This document shows, piece by piece, positions 9,901 to 18,691 of a stretch of DNA of 34,447 nt. Source of the DNA: Thermoleophilia bacterium. Its GTDB lineage: Bacteria; Actinomycetota; Thermoleophilia; BMS3ABIN01. The position numbers and the translations under genes are program-made. Every line of letters begins with the position of its first letter. Position 1 is the stretch's first letter. Location of the stretch: NCBI GenBank assembly GCA_014874175.1, contig JACWAD010000007.1, positions 1-34,447 on the forward strand, given 5' to 3'. The notes under the pieces were generated by a model, which saw nothing but the letters and a program-made list of their open reading frames with translations, ran no database searches and had not been told where the DNA came from.

Positions 9901-10925
9901 GTTTTTCTGCCGGCGCTGTCCTGAAGCTCCCATTTGCCGCAGCGCCCTCCCCAGCGCGCCAGCGTCTTGCCTTCAACCTTGATCCGTACCACCTCGCAGG
10001 TATTTGAGCAGCCGTCGCAGACAAACGTCGAAGTGTCGTAATTGAGATCGGTTACCTCGAATCCCTTGAAGTTGGTCTCCCCCGGCCCCAGCTCCTGCTC
10101 CAGCGCCAGGATGGCGCTGCCGATGGCTCCCATCACATGGTAGTATGCGGGCACGACCACGTTCACTCCCAACTCGGCCTCAAAAGCGCGCTTCATGCCG
10201 GCGTTGGCGGCTACGCCCCCCTGGAATACCATCGGCTCCAGCAGCTCCTTGCCCTTGGAAAGGTTGTTGAGGTAATTGCGGGCCAGCGCGTGGCAAAGGC
10301 CGTAGATAATGTCTTCCACCCTGGCCCCCACCTGCTGCTTGTGTATCATGTCCGATTCAGCAAACACAGAGCAGCGGCCGGCAATGTGGGCCGGGCTGTC
10401 GGACTTCAGGGCATAGCCGCCAAACTCCTCGATCGGTATTCCCAGCCGCGTAGACTGGTGGTCAAGAAAAGAGCCGGTGCCGGCGGCGCAGACGGAGTTC
10501 ATGGCGAAATCGGTGACCACGCCGTCGCGCAGGATGATAAGCTTGGAGTCCTGGCCGCCGACCTCCAGCACTGTGTTGACATCCGGAACTACCTGTGATG
10601 CAGCGACTGCGTGGGCGGTAATCTCATTCTTGACAATGTCGGCGCCGACAATGACGCCTGTCAGGTGGCGGGCGCTGCCGGTAGTGCCAACGCCGCGAAT
10701 CTCTACGTCCCGGCCGGCCATCTCTGCGGTAAGCTCCCTGAGCCCCTCCTGGACCGCCCTGATCGGCTGTCCCTGGGTGCGCCGGTAGATAGCGCTCAGG
10801 ACTCTGGCTTGCTCATCCAGGATCACCAGGTTTGTGCTCACTGAACCAACGTCTATACCGAGATAACCGGGTTTTTTCTCCATCTGGTTCATCTCCATCG
10901 CAATCAAACTGCCTTTGCCTTGCAT
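9873..10925 (-). CDS. BadF/BadG/BcrA/HgdC-type (2-hydroxy)acyl-CoA dehydratase activase, ATPase
   Basis: GYLGIDVGSVSTNLVILDE, EVGGQDSKLIIL, CAAGTGSFLDHQSTRLGI and VFQGGVAANAGMKRAFE are ASKHA activase motifs. Confidence 0.93.
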   Translation of the reverse strand: MQGKGSLIAMEMNQMEKKPGYLGIDVGSVSTNLVILDEQARVLSAIYRRTQGQPIRAVQEGLRELTAEMAGRDVEIRGVGTTGSARHLTGVIVGADIVKNEITAHAVAASQVVPDVNTVLEVGGQDSKLIILRDGVVTDFAMNSVCAAGTGSFLDHQSTRLGIPIEEFGGYALKSDSPAHIAGRCSVFAESDMIHKQQVGARVEDIIYGLCHALARNYLNNLSKGKELLEPMVFQGGVAANAGMKRAFEAELGVNVVVPAYYHVMGAIGSAILALEQELGPGETNFKGFEVTDLNYDTSTFVCDGCSNTCEVVRIKVEGKTLARWGGRCGKWELQDSAGRKTKQRLALNV

Positions 10926-12082
10926 TCGTGGCAGAGCGTCTCCGGCTCCCTGTTTTGCATTTTTGCTCCCTCGATGGCAGAGACGGCGCCGCCGTTGCGC
11001 CGCGCCCAGAGCAGATCGACAAACGCCTCCAAGCGGGTTACCATGCCGGCCCGCCCCGTCTGCTCATCAAACGTGAGCGTGAGCACGGGGATATCGTGTT
11101 TCTGCTGCAGCATCGGCAGGATGCTGGCAGCGATGTTTTCCGGCATGCAGCCAAACGGGAGCAACTGGATAACGCCGTCAAAGCCGCGCTCGGCAAACAG
11201 CACTGTGTTGCCGATTGTCTCCCGGCCTTCGCCGCCGACGTTGTGGCTTAAAAAGGGCGCCGCCTTTTCCTCGATCATGCGCTTGGGAAAACCGAAAATC
11301 TTGTTATCGCGCCGGGGTGCAATCCAGTCAGTCACCCAGACGCACCTTTCCAGGTAAACGCCCATGTTGCCAAGGATATCCTCCAGATCAAAATTGCTGA
11401 ACGGCTCCAGCAGCAGGTAGAACTCGCCCACAATGCCAACCTTGAGCACGTCCCGCTCCCGTTCCTGGTCAACCGATTCGATCAGCCCCAGGCTTTCCCG
11501 CGCCGCCGCTTCTATCTCCGCGGCCGTTACCGCCGCCGCCAGCATTTTCTCCGCCTGTTTCAGCGCCCGGCGGGTATCGCCGCAGTTCGCTTCGTAGGCC
11601 CGCACCATCAGCGCCCGCTTGCGCAATTGGTCAAAGGCGCGGCCCTTGGCAAAAGACACCTTCAGGATCTTCCACAGGCGGCGGATGCTCAGCCCCGCCG
11701 ACAGTGACGCAAAACTCCTGTAGAAGGCCCAGGCGCCGTCGCTGAAAGGCTCCAGCATCATGAAGTCAAACTCATAGCCCAGGTCGCGCAAAATGCGCTC
11801 CTCGACTATGCCATAGTAGCCGAACCGGCAGGGGCCGTGCCCGCCGGCCATCGCTATAGTGTTGGCTCCTTTATCCAGGGCCTGGATGAAATTGCCCAAG
11901 TTGATCTTAAGCGGCAGGCAGGCGAATTCGGGGCCGTGCTTGATGCCCAGCTCAAGCGTTTTCGTCGATGATTTGGGCGGCTTGATGTACTCGACTCCAA
12001 GGCGGCCGAAGAGGTCGTCGAGAAGCAGGTGCAGATTGCCCATGTGCGGGGTTGTGATCTTGATCTGGTCCGGCGGCCTCAT
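10904..12082 (-). CDS. activase-associated DUF2229/HgdB-like protein
   Basis: PHMGNLHLLLDDLFGRLGVEYI, CLPLKINLGNFIQALDKGANTIAMAGGHGPCRFGYYG, TLTFDEQTGRAGMVTRLEAFVDLLW; overlaps the activase gene by 22 nt. Confidence 0.8.
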   Translation of the reverse strand: MRPPDQIKITTPHMGNLHLLLDDLFGRLGVEYIKPPKSSTKTLELGIKHGPEFACLPLKINLGNFIQALDKGANTIAMAGGHGPCRFGYYGIVEERILRDLGYEFDFMMLEPFSDGAWAFYRSFASLSAGLSIRRLWKILKVSFAKGRAFDQLRKRALMVRAYEANCGDTRRALKQAEKMLAAAVTAAEIEAAARESLGLIESVDQERERDVLKVGIVGEFYLLLEPFSNFDLEDILGNMGVYLERCVWVTDWIAPRRDNKIFGFPKRMIEEKAAPFLSHNVGGEGRETIGNTVLFAERGFDGVIQLLPFGCMPENIAASILPMLQQKHDIPVLTLTFDEQTGRAGMVTRLEAFVDLLWARRNGGAVSAIEGAKMQNREPETLCHECKAKAV

Positions 12083-13107
12083 GCCACAGCCACCTTCTTC
12101 CTTCGCATCAGCATGTCAACGAACGCCTCGATGCGAGTGACAAGGCCGGCTTCGCCGCTGTGTTCGTCGATTGTGAGCGACATGAGCGGCACCTTGTACT
12201 GCCGGGCGCGGTGCTCGATCAGCACCTGGATGAGGGAATCGGGGCCGCAGGCAAACGCCAGCACGTAAATGACGCCGTCCACCAGCCCCGTTTCCGTCCA
12301 GTGGTTGATGGCGCCAATTATATCTTTCTCAAAGCTCCAGTAAAGCTGCTTGGGAACGTCGGTTGCCGCCTCCATCAAAATGTGGTGGTCTGTCATTTCC
12401 GGCACTATCAGGTCCACGCCCATCTCCTCGAGGCGGGCGATCAGGTTTTGGGTAATGTAGCCGTCGTAAATATTGTAAGGATGTCCCAGCAGCCCCACGC
12501 GCTGGCCGCCTGAGCTCGGCGGCCGCCAGCGGGGTTTGTTGAGTCTGCTTAATGGAAGCAGGTCAACAGGCCTGCGGCCGGCGGCAAGGCTTTCCTGGTA
12601 GCGGCGCTGGGCCAACGCAGCCGCATCCAGGGCCGCCACCGCGCCCAGCCTGCCCAGGCCAAATTCCCGCCTGGCGAAACTGATCAGCTCCCGTTTGAAC
12701 TCTCCCGGTTTTTCCCGCTGGTTAAGCCGCGGCGTCAGCAGCGGCGGCAGGCCCATCCTGCTGGCGGCTGCGGCAATCATGTCCGGCAGGCCGAGGAACT
12801 TGGGGCAGGTGTAGGCCCTCTCCTCAACACTGACAACCCGGGGGACGAACAGGGCGTCGACCTTGTCTTTCAGGGCGGCGCAATGCCCGTAAAATGCCTT
12901 GACCGGGACGCACAGCTCGTTCTCGGCGATCTCGACGCCGCCGGACAGAATCTTTTTGTTGGTCATGGGAGAGGTTTCCACTTCCAGGCCCAGCCCGGTG
13001 AGAAATGTTTTCCAGAAAGGAAGGTATTTGTAATAAAGCAGCGATCTGGGAATGCCTACGCGCATTGGCTTTTTTGTTATTGCGGTTGCCTGCACGGCAA
13101 GATGCAA
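12079..13107 (-). CDS. acyl-CoA dehydratase activase-related protein (DUF2229-like)
   Basis: MRVGIPRSLLYYKYLPFWKTFLTGLGLEVETSPMTNKKILSGGVEIAENELCVPVKAFYGH, LTIDEHSGEAGLVTRIEAFVDML; 4-nt overlap with the next gene. Confidence 0.83.
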   Translation of the reverse strand: MHLAVQATAITKKPMRVGIPRSLLYYKYLPFWKTFLTGLGLEVETSPMTNKKILSGGVEIAENELCVPVKAFYGHCAALKDKVDALFVPRVVSVEERAYTCPKFLGLPDMIAAAASRMGLPPLLTPRLNQREKPGEFKRELISFARREFGLGRLGAVAALDAAALAQRRYQESLAAGRRPVDLLPLSRLNKPRWRPPSSGGQRVGLLGHPYNIYDGYITQNLIARLEEMGVDLIVPEMTDHHILMEAATDVPKQLYWSFEKDIIGAINHWTETGLVDGVIYVLAFACGPDSLIQVLIEHRARQYKVPLMSLTIDEHSGEAGLVTRIEAFVDMLMRRKKVAVA

Positions 13108-13330
13108 AAATACGCCGGAGTCATGTTTAAAAGACTTCCCTTTTTCATGCGCATTTAACCTGTAGCATTAGCAGCGCTGAAAAGTTTCCAGGTTCAGAAT
13201 TTACCTCAAAAGCATTTACTGACGTTCTGAGCAACGAAACCCGTTTAAGACAGGCTCACGTGATACTACGTGATTTGGCCAAAGTTGGCAAATATCCTTT
13301 CCCGTTACACGCTCCCGCCGCCCGGCGGCC

Positions 13331-14437
13331 TTACCTGAATTCCCCTTCCATTCTTCTGATGCTCTCGCGCTTGACCTGCTTTAAGTTAAGCCCCTCCCTG
13401 AGCAGGAAGGCGCTGCCAACGCCCAGGCCAATCGATCCCTCGATTGCTTGCAGGCCGACGGAGAAGGCGAGCGCAGTGGATTCACTGATGCATTTGAAAT
13501 CGGGAAGGCATTGCTGGCCTGCCGGCGCCGATCCGTATGCGATCGCAAGCGGAATGACGGTTGCCAACTGGAAGATGCCCACGTTTCCCGGAGTCGCCGG
13601 CAGGGCTCCGGCCACATTGATCAGGATGAGCAGGAGCAGTGCGCCCAGAAAACCCGTGAACCCGAGATGAAAGGCGTTGAGCGAGAGGTAGACGGCTGTA
13701 AGTTGAGACATCCACGACGCCGAGGTGGCGCAAAGGATGGCAAGGACCCGGCCTGGGCTGCGCAAGACCTGCTGGCCTTCGCTAAAGCGGGCCAGTATCC
13801 CTTTCAGGTGCGTCACCTGTTTTTTCCACCGGGAATGATGCGCCTGTTGGCTGGCCTCGGCGGCGCTCTGGGTGATGCTTTCCCGCTTTGCTTCCAGCAG
13901 AACCAGCGCCGCGGCAAAAAACGCCGCCACGGCCAGCAGGACGATCGCGCCCCTGTTCGCCCAGCCCGGCAGGTTCATCCTTGTCACTCCGTAAATGATG
14001 ATCATCGCCATTATGAAGCCGTCAAAGACGCGCTCCAGCACAATTGTGCCAAATACGGTCGAGCGGGAGACCCGATGGCCGTCCAGCGACTGGCGCCTGC
14101 TGATAACATACGCCCTGGCCAGCTCGCCAATGCGTGCGGGCACCAGCGCATTTACCAGGAAGCCGATCATGAGCGCCGAAGTCAGGTCGCCCCAGTGAGC
14201 CTTTGCGTTCCTGAAGCTGAAATCAAAGATGATTTTCCAGCTGACAACCTTGAGCAGGATCGAAGACAGGTTTGCGAGGATGGCCAGCCCCACAAACAGC
14301 CAGGACACGCCGGCAAACGTAGAGAGAAGCTGGCTGTAATTCACCCGCTTCCAGAGGGCGTAGACAAGAATAGCCAGCAGGATCAGCAGCAGCCAGTGGC
14401 GGATCCAGAAGCGGATTATTTTTTTTACCGCGTTCAA
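13331..14437 (-). CDS. YbhN/UPF0104 (lysylphosphatidylglycerol synthase TM-like) integral membrane protein
   Basis: Multiple TM segments; ALVPARIGELARAYVISRR and GALPATPGNVGIFQLATVIPLA are typical of the UPF0104 family. Confidence 0.85.
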   Translation of the reverse strand: MNAVKKIIRFWIRHWLLLILLAILVYALWKRVNYSQLLSTFAGVSWLFVGLAILANLSSILLKVVSWKIIFDFSFRNAKAHWGDLTSALMIGFLVNALVPARIGELARAYVISRRQSLDGHRVSRSTVFGTIVLERVFDGFIMAMIIIYGVTRMNLPGWANRGAIVLLAVAAFFAAALVLLEAKRESITQSAAEASQQAHHSRWKKQVTHLKGILARFSEGQQVLRSPGRVLAILCATSASWMSQLTAVYLSLNAFHLGFTGFLGALLLLILINVAGALPATPGNVGIFQLATVIPLAIAYGSAPAGQQCLPDFKCISESTALAFSVGLQAIEGSIGLGVGSAFLLREGLNLKQVKRESIRRMEGEFR

Positions 14438-15255
14438 TGGGCGTTCGCTTCATGCATCATTTCTTCCACCGTTACAAAAGCGAGGCCGCGGCTGCGGGCA
14501 AGGCTGATAATATGCGGCAACGCCGCCACAGTCTGGGAGCGATCTTCTTCCTGGGCGCCCCGCCAACCGTCATGAAGGAGGAGAATGCTGCCCGGCTTGA
14601 GCAGCTCGGCGGTCCGGGATACTATTGTGTCCACGCCGGGCGCGGCCGTGTCCCAAACTCCCCTGGTCCAGCCCGTGACGCGGTAGCCGGCGCCGGTTGC
14701 GGCGCGGTGGGCCGCCGGGCTCAGCCAGCCGTGGGGGGCCCGAAAAAGGTGCGCGGGATCCTTGACGCCGGCAGCCGCAAGCGCCTGGGCCGCCAGTTTT
14801 AGCTGGAGAGTAATCTGCCAGGAGCGGGCCCACATGAGAATATCATGGTCCATGCCGTGGCTCGCAACCCGGTGCCCTTCCGCTTCCATCCTCAGGACGG
14901 CCTCAGGATAGCGGAGTGCGTTCTCCCCCAGCACGAAAAACGTTGCCGGCACGCCCTCCTGCTTCAGAACGTCAAGAACCTGACCGGTAAAAGGAGGGCG
15001 GGGTCCGTCGTCAAAGGTAAGCGCGACCGAGCTTAAGTCCTGTCTGCCGCGGTAAAACACTTGCCCCCTCAGCGGGAAATTTGGCACCAGGAATGAATAA
15101 AGAAGCAAGGCATCGGCCGCCCCGCCTCCCAAAAGCGCCGCTGCCGCCAGCCGGCGGCTCCCCCGCCGCCAGAACAGGCGCGCCGCGCCGGCCTGGCCCA
15201 GCGCTGCCCCGCCGGCCAGAGCGGCCAGAGCCGACAGGGCCTCCCTTTTAGTCAT
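14434..15255 (-). CDS. polysaccharide deacetylase (CE4/NodB-like)
   Basis: VALTFDDGPRPPFTGQVLDVLKQEGVPATFFVLGENA, EGHRVASHGMDHD, LFRAPHGWLSP, ILLLHDGW. Confidence 0.92.
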   Translation of the reverse strand: MTKREALSALAALAGGAALGQAGAARLFWRRGSRRLAAAALLGGGAADALLLYSFLVPNFPLRGQVFYRGRQDLSSVALTFDDGPRPPFTGQVLDVLKQEGVPATFFVLGENALRYPEAVLRMEAEGHRVASHGMDHDILMWARSWQITLQLKLAAQALAAAGVKDPAHLFRAPHGWLSPAAHRAATGAGYRVTGWTRGVWDTAAPGVDTIVSRTAELLKPGSILLLHDGWRGAQEEDRSQTVAALPHIISLARSRGLAFVTVEEMMHEANAH

Positions 15256-16441
15256 TCAATGCAAAGACCATCTCGGCCGGGGCGGCCGCAGCTTTGGTTT
15301 CAAATTCGTCGCCCCGGTTTTGCAGCTTCAGGTAAAGCGCCTCTACCTGCGCGGCAACAAGATCCCAGGAGTATTTGGCCAGCACCGTTTGCCGTCCGGC
15401 GCGGCCCATTTGCAGGCGCAAATCAGGGTCCCCCAGGAGCCTGAGCAGGGCCTCCGCAAAAGCCGCAGGCTCTTTTTCCCCCACCAGGATTCCCTGCTTT
15501 CCGTCTTGCATCACCATGCGGTAGCCATTGATATTTGATGCCACAATTGGTTTTGCCGATGACATTGCCTCCAGCAGCACTACGCCAAAGGAAGCCTTTG
15601 TGCAGGGGCTGCAGAAGATATGGGCCGAAGAGTAAAAGTTGGGGCGGCCGCCATTGACCAGTCCTGCGAAATGAATGTCCCTGGCCAGCTTCTTGCTCGC
15701 CAGGGAGCGGTAATAGGGTCTGAGCGGCCCGTCGCCGACAACTATCAGGCGGCAGTTATCAAACCTGGACTTGACAATCTTGAATGCTTCTATCATTGTG
15801 CGCAGCCCGTTGCGGGGGTCAAAGCGGCCCACGAACAGGAGGTTGAGCTTGCCGTCATCAAAATCGGAGATTGCCGGCGCGTCGGGGCTGAAATAATCGG
15901 GGTCCACGCCGTTGGGAATGATGTTGTAATCAGTCTTGAAGTAGCGGGACAGCGCGTCTACGCAGGCCTGGGAGACGACGATCTTCGCGTCCATCATGTC
16001 CATGTGCCGGGCGGCCTTTTTTTGCAGCCAGGCATAGCCGCGGCTGCGGTCAAAATATGTATGAAAGGTGCCCACTGTCACGGGGGCGTTTGACCGGCGC
16101 AGTGCCACTACCGGCAGGATGGGAGTCAGCGGCGAGTGGGCGTGAATGACATCGAACCGCTCCTTTTCAAAAAAACCGCCCAGATCCGCCCCCAGCCGCT
16201 TCCCAACAGTGATGCGGGCAATGGAGCCGTTTGAATAAATGGGAATCCCCTTGCCAAACCTGACAACAGGAAAGACAACAGATCCATGGGGATAATGGTG
16301 ATGTTTGCGCGGCCTGAGGTTGTGCGTGATCACAGTGACCTCATGGCCCCGCTTGCTCAAGGCGACGGCAAGGTTATGGACATGCTCCGTGATTCCCCCG
16401 AGCAGGGGGTAATAATATTCTGATACGAAGGCGACTTTCAT
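15248..16441 (-). CDS. GT4-family glycosyltransferase
   Basis: MKVAFVSEYYYPLLGGITEHVHNLAVALSKRGHEVTVIT, VIPNGVD, LLFVGRFDPRNGL, FCSPCTKASFGVVLLEAMSSAKPIVAS. Confidence 0.93.
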   Translation of the reverse strand: MKVAFVSEYYYPLLGGITEHVHNLAVALSKRGHEVTVITHNLRPRKHHHYPHGSVVFPVVRFGKGIPIYSNGSIARITVGKRLGADLGGFFEKERFDVIHAHSPLTPILPVVALRRSNAPVTVGTFHTYFDRSRGYAWLQKKAARHMDMMDAKIVVSQACVDALSRYFKTDYNIIPNGVDPDYFSPDAPAISDFDDGKLNLLFVGRFDPRNGLRTMIEAFKIVKSRFDNCRLIVVGDGPLRPYYRSLASKKLARDIHFAGLVNGGRPNFYSSAHIFCSPCTKASFGVVLLEAMSSAKPIVASNINGYRMVMQDGKQGILVGEKEPAAFAEALLRLLGDPDLRLQMGRAGRQTVLAKYSWDLVAAQVEALYLKLQNRGDEFETKAAAAPAEMVFALND

Positions 16442-16670
16442 ATATCGTTAGCCAAGGTTGAAAGATCTTGAAATCCCGTTACGGTGCCCCGAAGGCCCAC
16501 CCGGGTGAATTACCGTCAGAATCTTACTATAATCGCGGCACTTTTTGCCACCGCCAAAACCATCGTTTATGCAACTATTCCCGCTACGTTGTTTTTCTAT
16601 TCGACGCAGCCCGAAAGAACCCCCTTTGTTCGCCTGCCCCCTGTCTTGGTCCGCAATGGCCTGATTGGTG

Positions 16671-16676
16671 TATAAT
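16671..16676 (+). promoter_or_regulatory. candidate -10 element upstream of the fmdB-like gene
   Basis: TATAAT in ggtgTATAATttcaagg; no good -35 at 17 nt (TTGGTC lies 19 nt upstream). Confidence 0.35.
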
Positions 16677-16828
16677 TTCAAGGTTGGCTGACTGGTTTTA
16701 TCCGGCAGGCTGCTTCCCCGCCGCTTTGAAATTTTGATGACCATTCACGGGAAACATGTTGCTGGCAGGGGCTTGCCGGGATAAATCCTGGCCGTTTCCC
16801 TTTTGGCGAAAGGAGGATTGACAACAAG

Positions 16829-17098
16829 TTGCCTATTTACGAATACCGGTGCCTTAAATGCGGGCACCAGTTTGAGAAGCTTCAGAGCATTTCCGAAGAC
16901 GCGGTAAAGAAATGCGAAAAATGCGGCTCCCGGGTCACCCGCCTCTTTCACCCAGTCGCCGTTCATTTTAAGGGTAGCGGGTTTTACTCAACAGATTACG
17001 GCAGGCGTTCCGCATCCAAGAGGTCGTCTGAAGAAAAACCGAAGAAGAAAGAAAGCAAGGAACCCGGGAAGAAGGCCGCCGCCGGCTCCTCAGAATGA
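16829..17098 (+). CDS. FmdB-family zinc-ribbon protein with Lys/Glu-rich tail (TTG start)
   Basis: MPIYEYRCLKCGHQFEKLQSISEDAVKKCEKCGSRVTRLFHPV; SD aaaggagga upstream. Confidence 0.92.
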   Translation: MPIYEYRCLKCGHQFEKLQSISEDAVKKCEKCGSRVTRLFHPVAVHFKGSGFYSTDYGRRSASKRSSEEKPKKKESKEPGKKAAAGSSE

Positions 17099-17105
17099 CA
17101 AATCA

Positions 17106-17146
17106 CTGCCCGTCCTGAGCTAATAGGATGAGCAGTAACTTTTATT
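17106..17146 (+). terminator. candidate Rho-independent terminator after the fmdB-like gene
   Basis: ctgcccgtcct-gagctaat-aggatgagcag (11 positions, one mismatch, one G.U) followed by taacttttatt. Confidence 0.6.
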
Positions 17147-17178
17147 GACGGGTTCTTTAGTCACCGGGCGGCAGTTTC

Positions 17179-18000
17179 TTGCATATTCTGGTCACAAATG
17201 ATGATGGAATCGAATCAGCCGGCCTGTTTGCCGTCAAGCAGGCCCTGGACGGCTGCGGCCGGGTGGCCGTGATCGCTCCTGACCAGAACCGCAGCGCCAT
17301 TGGCCGTGGCATCACCGTGGGCCAGTCGCTGAATGTGGTGGAAGTCCCGTTTCCGGACGGCAGCAGCGGATTTTCCGTAGACGGCACACCCGTTGATTGC
17401 GTCCGCCTGGCGGCGCTCGGCTTTCTGGGGTGGCGGCCTGATATTGTTGTCTCCGGCATTAACCTGGGGCCAAACCTGGGTGATGACATCACTTATTCCG
17501 GCACCGTTGCCGCAGCGTTTGAGGGCATCATGCTGGGCCTGCCTGCGATTGCCGTTTCCATCGAGCGGCCTGGAGGATGGCGGTCATCGAATGGCGAGGG
17601 CCGCTTCTGCTTCGGGCCGGCGGCGGCGTTCACGGCCCGGATGGCAAGAAAAATCGAGGAGAACAACCTTCCCGGCACGATCCTGCTAAACGTCAACGCC
17701 CCCAATCTCCCCGCCGGCAAGCTAAACGGCGCCGAGGTCACCCGTTTGGGAAAGCGCATATACAGGGACCAGCTGGTGGAAGAAACTGGAGGCAGCGGGC
17801 CGGCGGGAGGCCGCCGCTTCCTGATTCATGGAGACGACCCTTCCTATCATGAAGAGGAAGGCACCGATTTCCACGCGCTCAGTCAGAAAAAAATATCAGT
17901 GACGCCTATTCATTTCGCCCTCACCAATCTGAGCGGCATGGAGATTATCCGCAACTGGGACCTGAATGGACTGGTCGCAGCCGGACCGGAAGCAAATTGA
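17179..18000 (+). CDS. surE: 5'/3'-nucleotidase SurE (TTG start)
   Basis: HILVTNDDGIESAG, APDQNRSAIGRGIT, VDGTPVDCVRLA, VSGINLGPNLGDDITYSGTVAAAFEG. Confidence 0.96.
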   Translation: MHILVTNDDGIESAGLFAVKQALDGCGRVAVIAPDQNRSAIGRGITVGQSLNVVEVPFPDGSSGFSVDGTPVDCVRLAALGFLGWRPDIVVSGINLGPNLGDDITYSGTVAAAFEGIMLGLPAIAVSIERPGGWRSSNGEGRFCFGPAAAFTARMARKIEENNLPGTILLNVNAPNLPAGKLNGAEVTRLGKRIYRDQLVEETGGSGPAGGRRFLIHGDDPSYHEEEGTDFHALSQKKISVTPIHFALTNLSGMEIIRNWDLNGLVAAGPEAN

Positions 18001-18007
18001 GGTGTTT

Positions 18008-18670
18008 TTGAACGCCGCCAACAAGTGCTTTCGCGCCTTCCTTTTTGACCTTGACGGCACCATTGTAGACACCATTGACCTGATCCGGGAGTCTTTCCGT
18101 CACGCCAGCCGCGAGGTGCTGGGACGGCAGCTTCCCGACGAGGTCCTGATGGCAAATGTAGGCCAGCCGCTGATGACGCAGATGGAGAAGCTGGGCGCGG
18201 AGAGGGCCCGGCAGCTGTACGAAACATACCGCCGTTTTAACCACAGCCATCATGACGAGCTCATCCGCCCTTACGCGGGAGTTGAGGACCTGCTCAAAGA
18301 ACTGGTCTTGCGGGGAGCCCGCCTGGGAATTGTCACTTCTAAAAGCCGCGACACTGTCAATATGGCCTTCCGCTCCATACCGGTTGAGTCATATTTTGAA
18401 ACGGTGGTCGCGGCCGATGACACCGATTTTCACAAACCTCATCCGCAGCCGCTAATGCTGGCTATGCGGCGGATGGACGCAGCGCCTGATGAATCAGTTT
18501 ATATTGGCGACAGCCCCTTTGACATTAAAGCCGGGCAGGCCGCCGGCATCAGAACGGCCGCTGTGGGCTGGGGCATCTTTGCGCCCCAGCGCCTGAAAGA
18601 GCTGGAGCCGGACTTCTATTTTGAAAAGCCGGATGAGATACTTGATCTTTGCCCTCCGGGAAAAGGCTAG
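18008..18670 (+). CDS. HAD-superfamily hydrolase (PpaX/Gph-like phosphatase)
   Basis: AFLFDLDGTIVDTIDLI, LGIVTSKSRDTV, YIGDSPFDIKAGQAAGI. Start placed at TTG 18008 after gaggtg rather than 17966. Confidence 0.88.
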   Translation: MNAANKCFRAFLFDLDGTIVDTIDLIRESFRHASREVLGRQLPDEVLMANVGQPLMTQMEKLGAERARQLYETYRRFNHSHHDELIRPYAGVEDLLKELVLRGARLGIVTSKSRDTVNMAFRSIPVESYFETVVAADDTDFHKPHPQPLMLAMRRMDAAPDESVYIGDSPFDIKAGQAAGIRTAAVGWGIFAPQRLKELEPDFYFEKPDEILDLCPPGKG

Positions 18671-18691
18671 TTCCGGGTTGGTGAAACAACA

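Noticed and set aside
13448-14575. 375-aa plus-strand ORF antisense to the YbhN-like gene
   Set aside because: Opposite strand carries a clear membrane-protein family; composition rich in Arg/Gln/His typical of an antisense shadow ORF.
16481-16512. GC-rich ggtgcccc-gaag-gcccacc hairpin upstream of the GT4 gene as a riboswitch
   Set aside because: Only a short hairpin with a stable tetraloop is visible; not enough to support a regulatory RNA.
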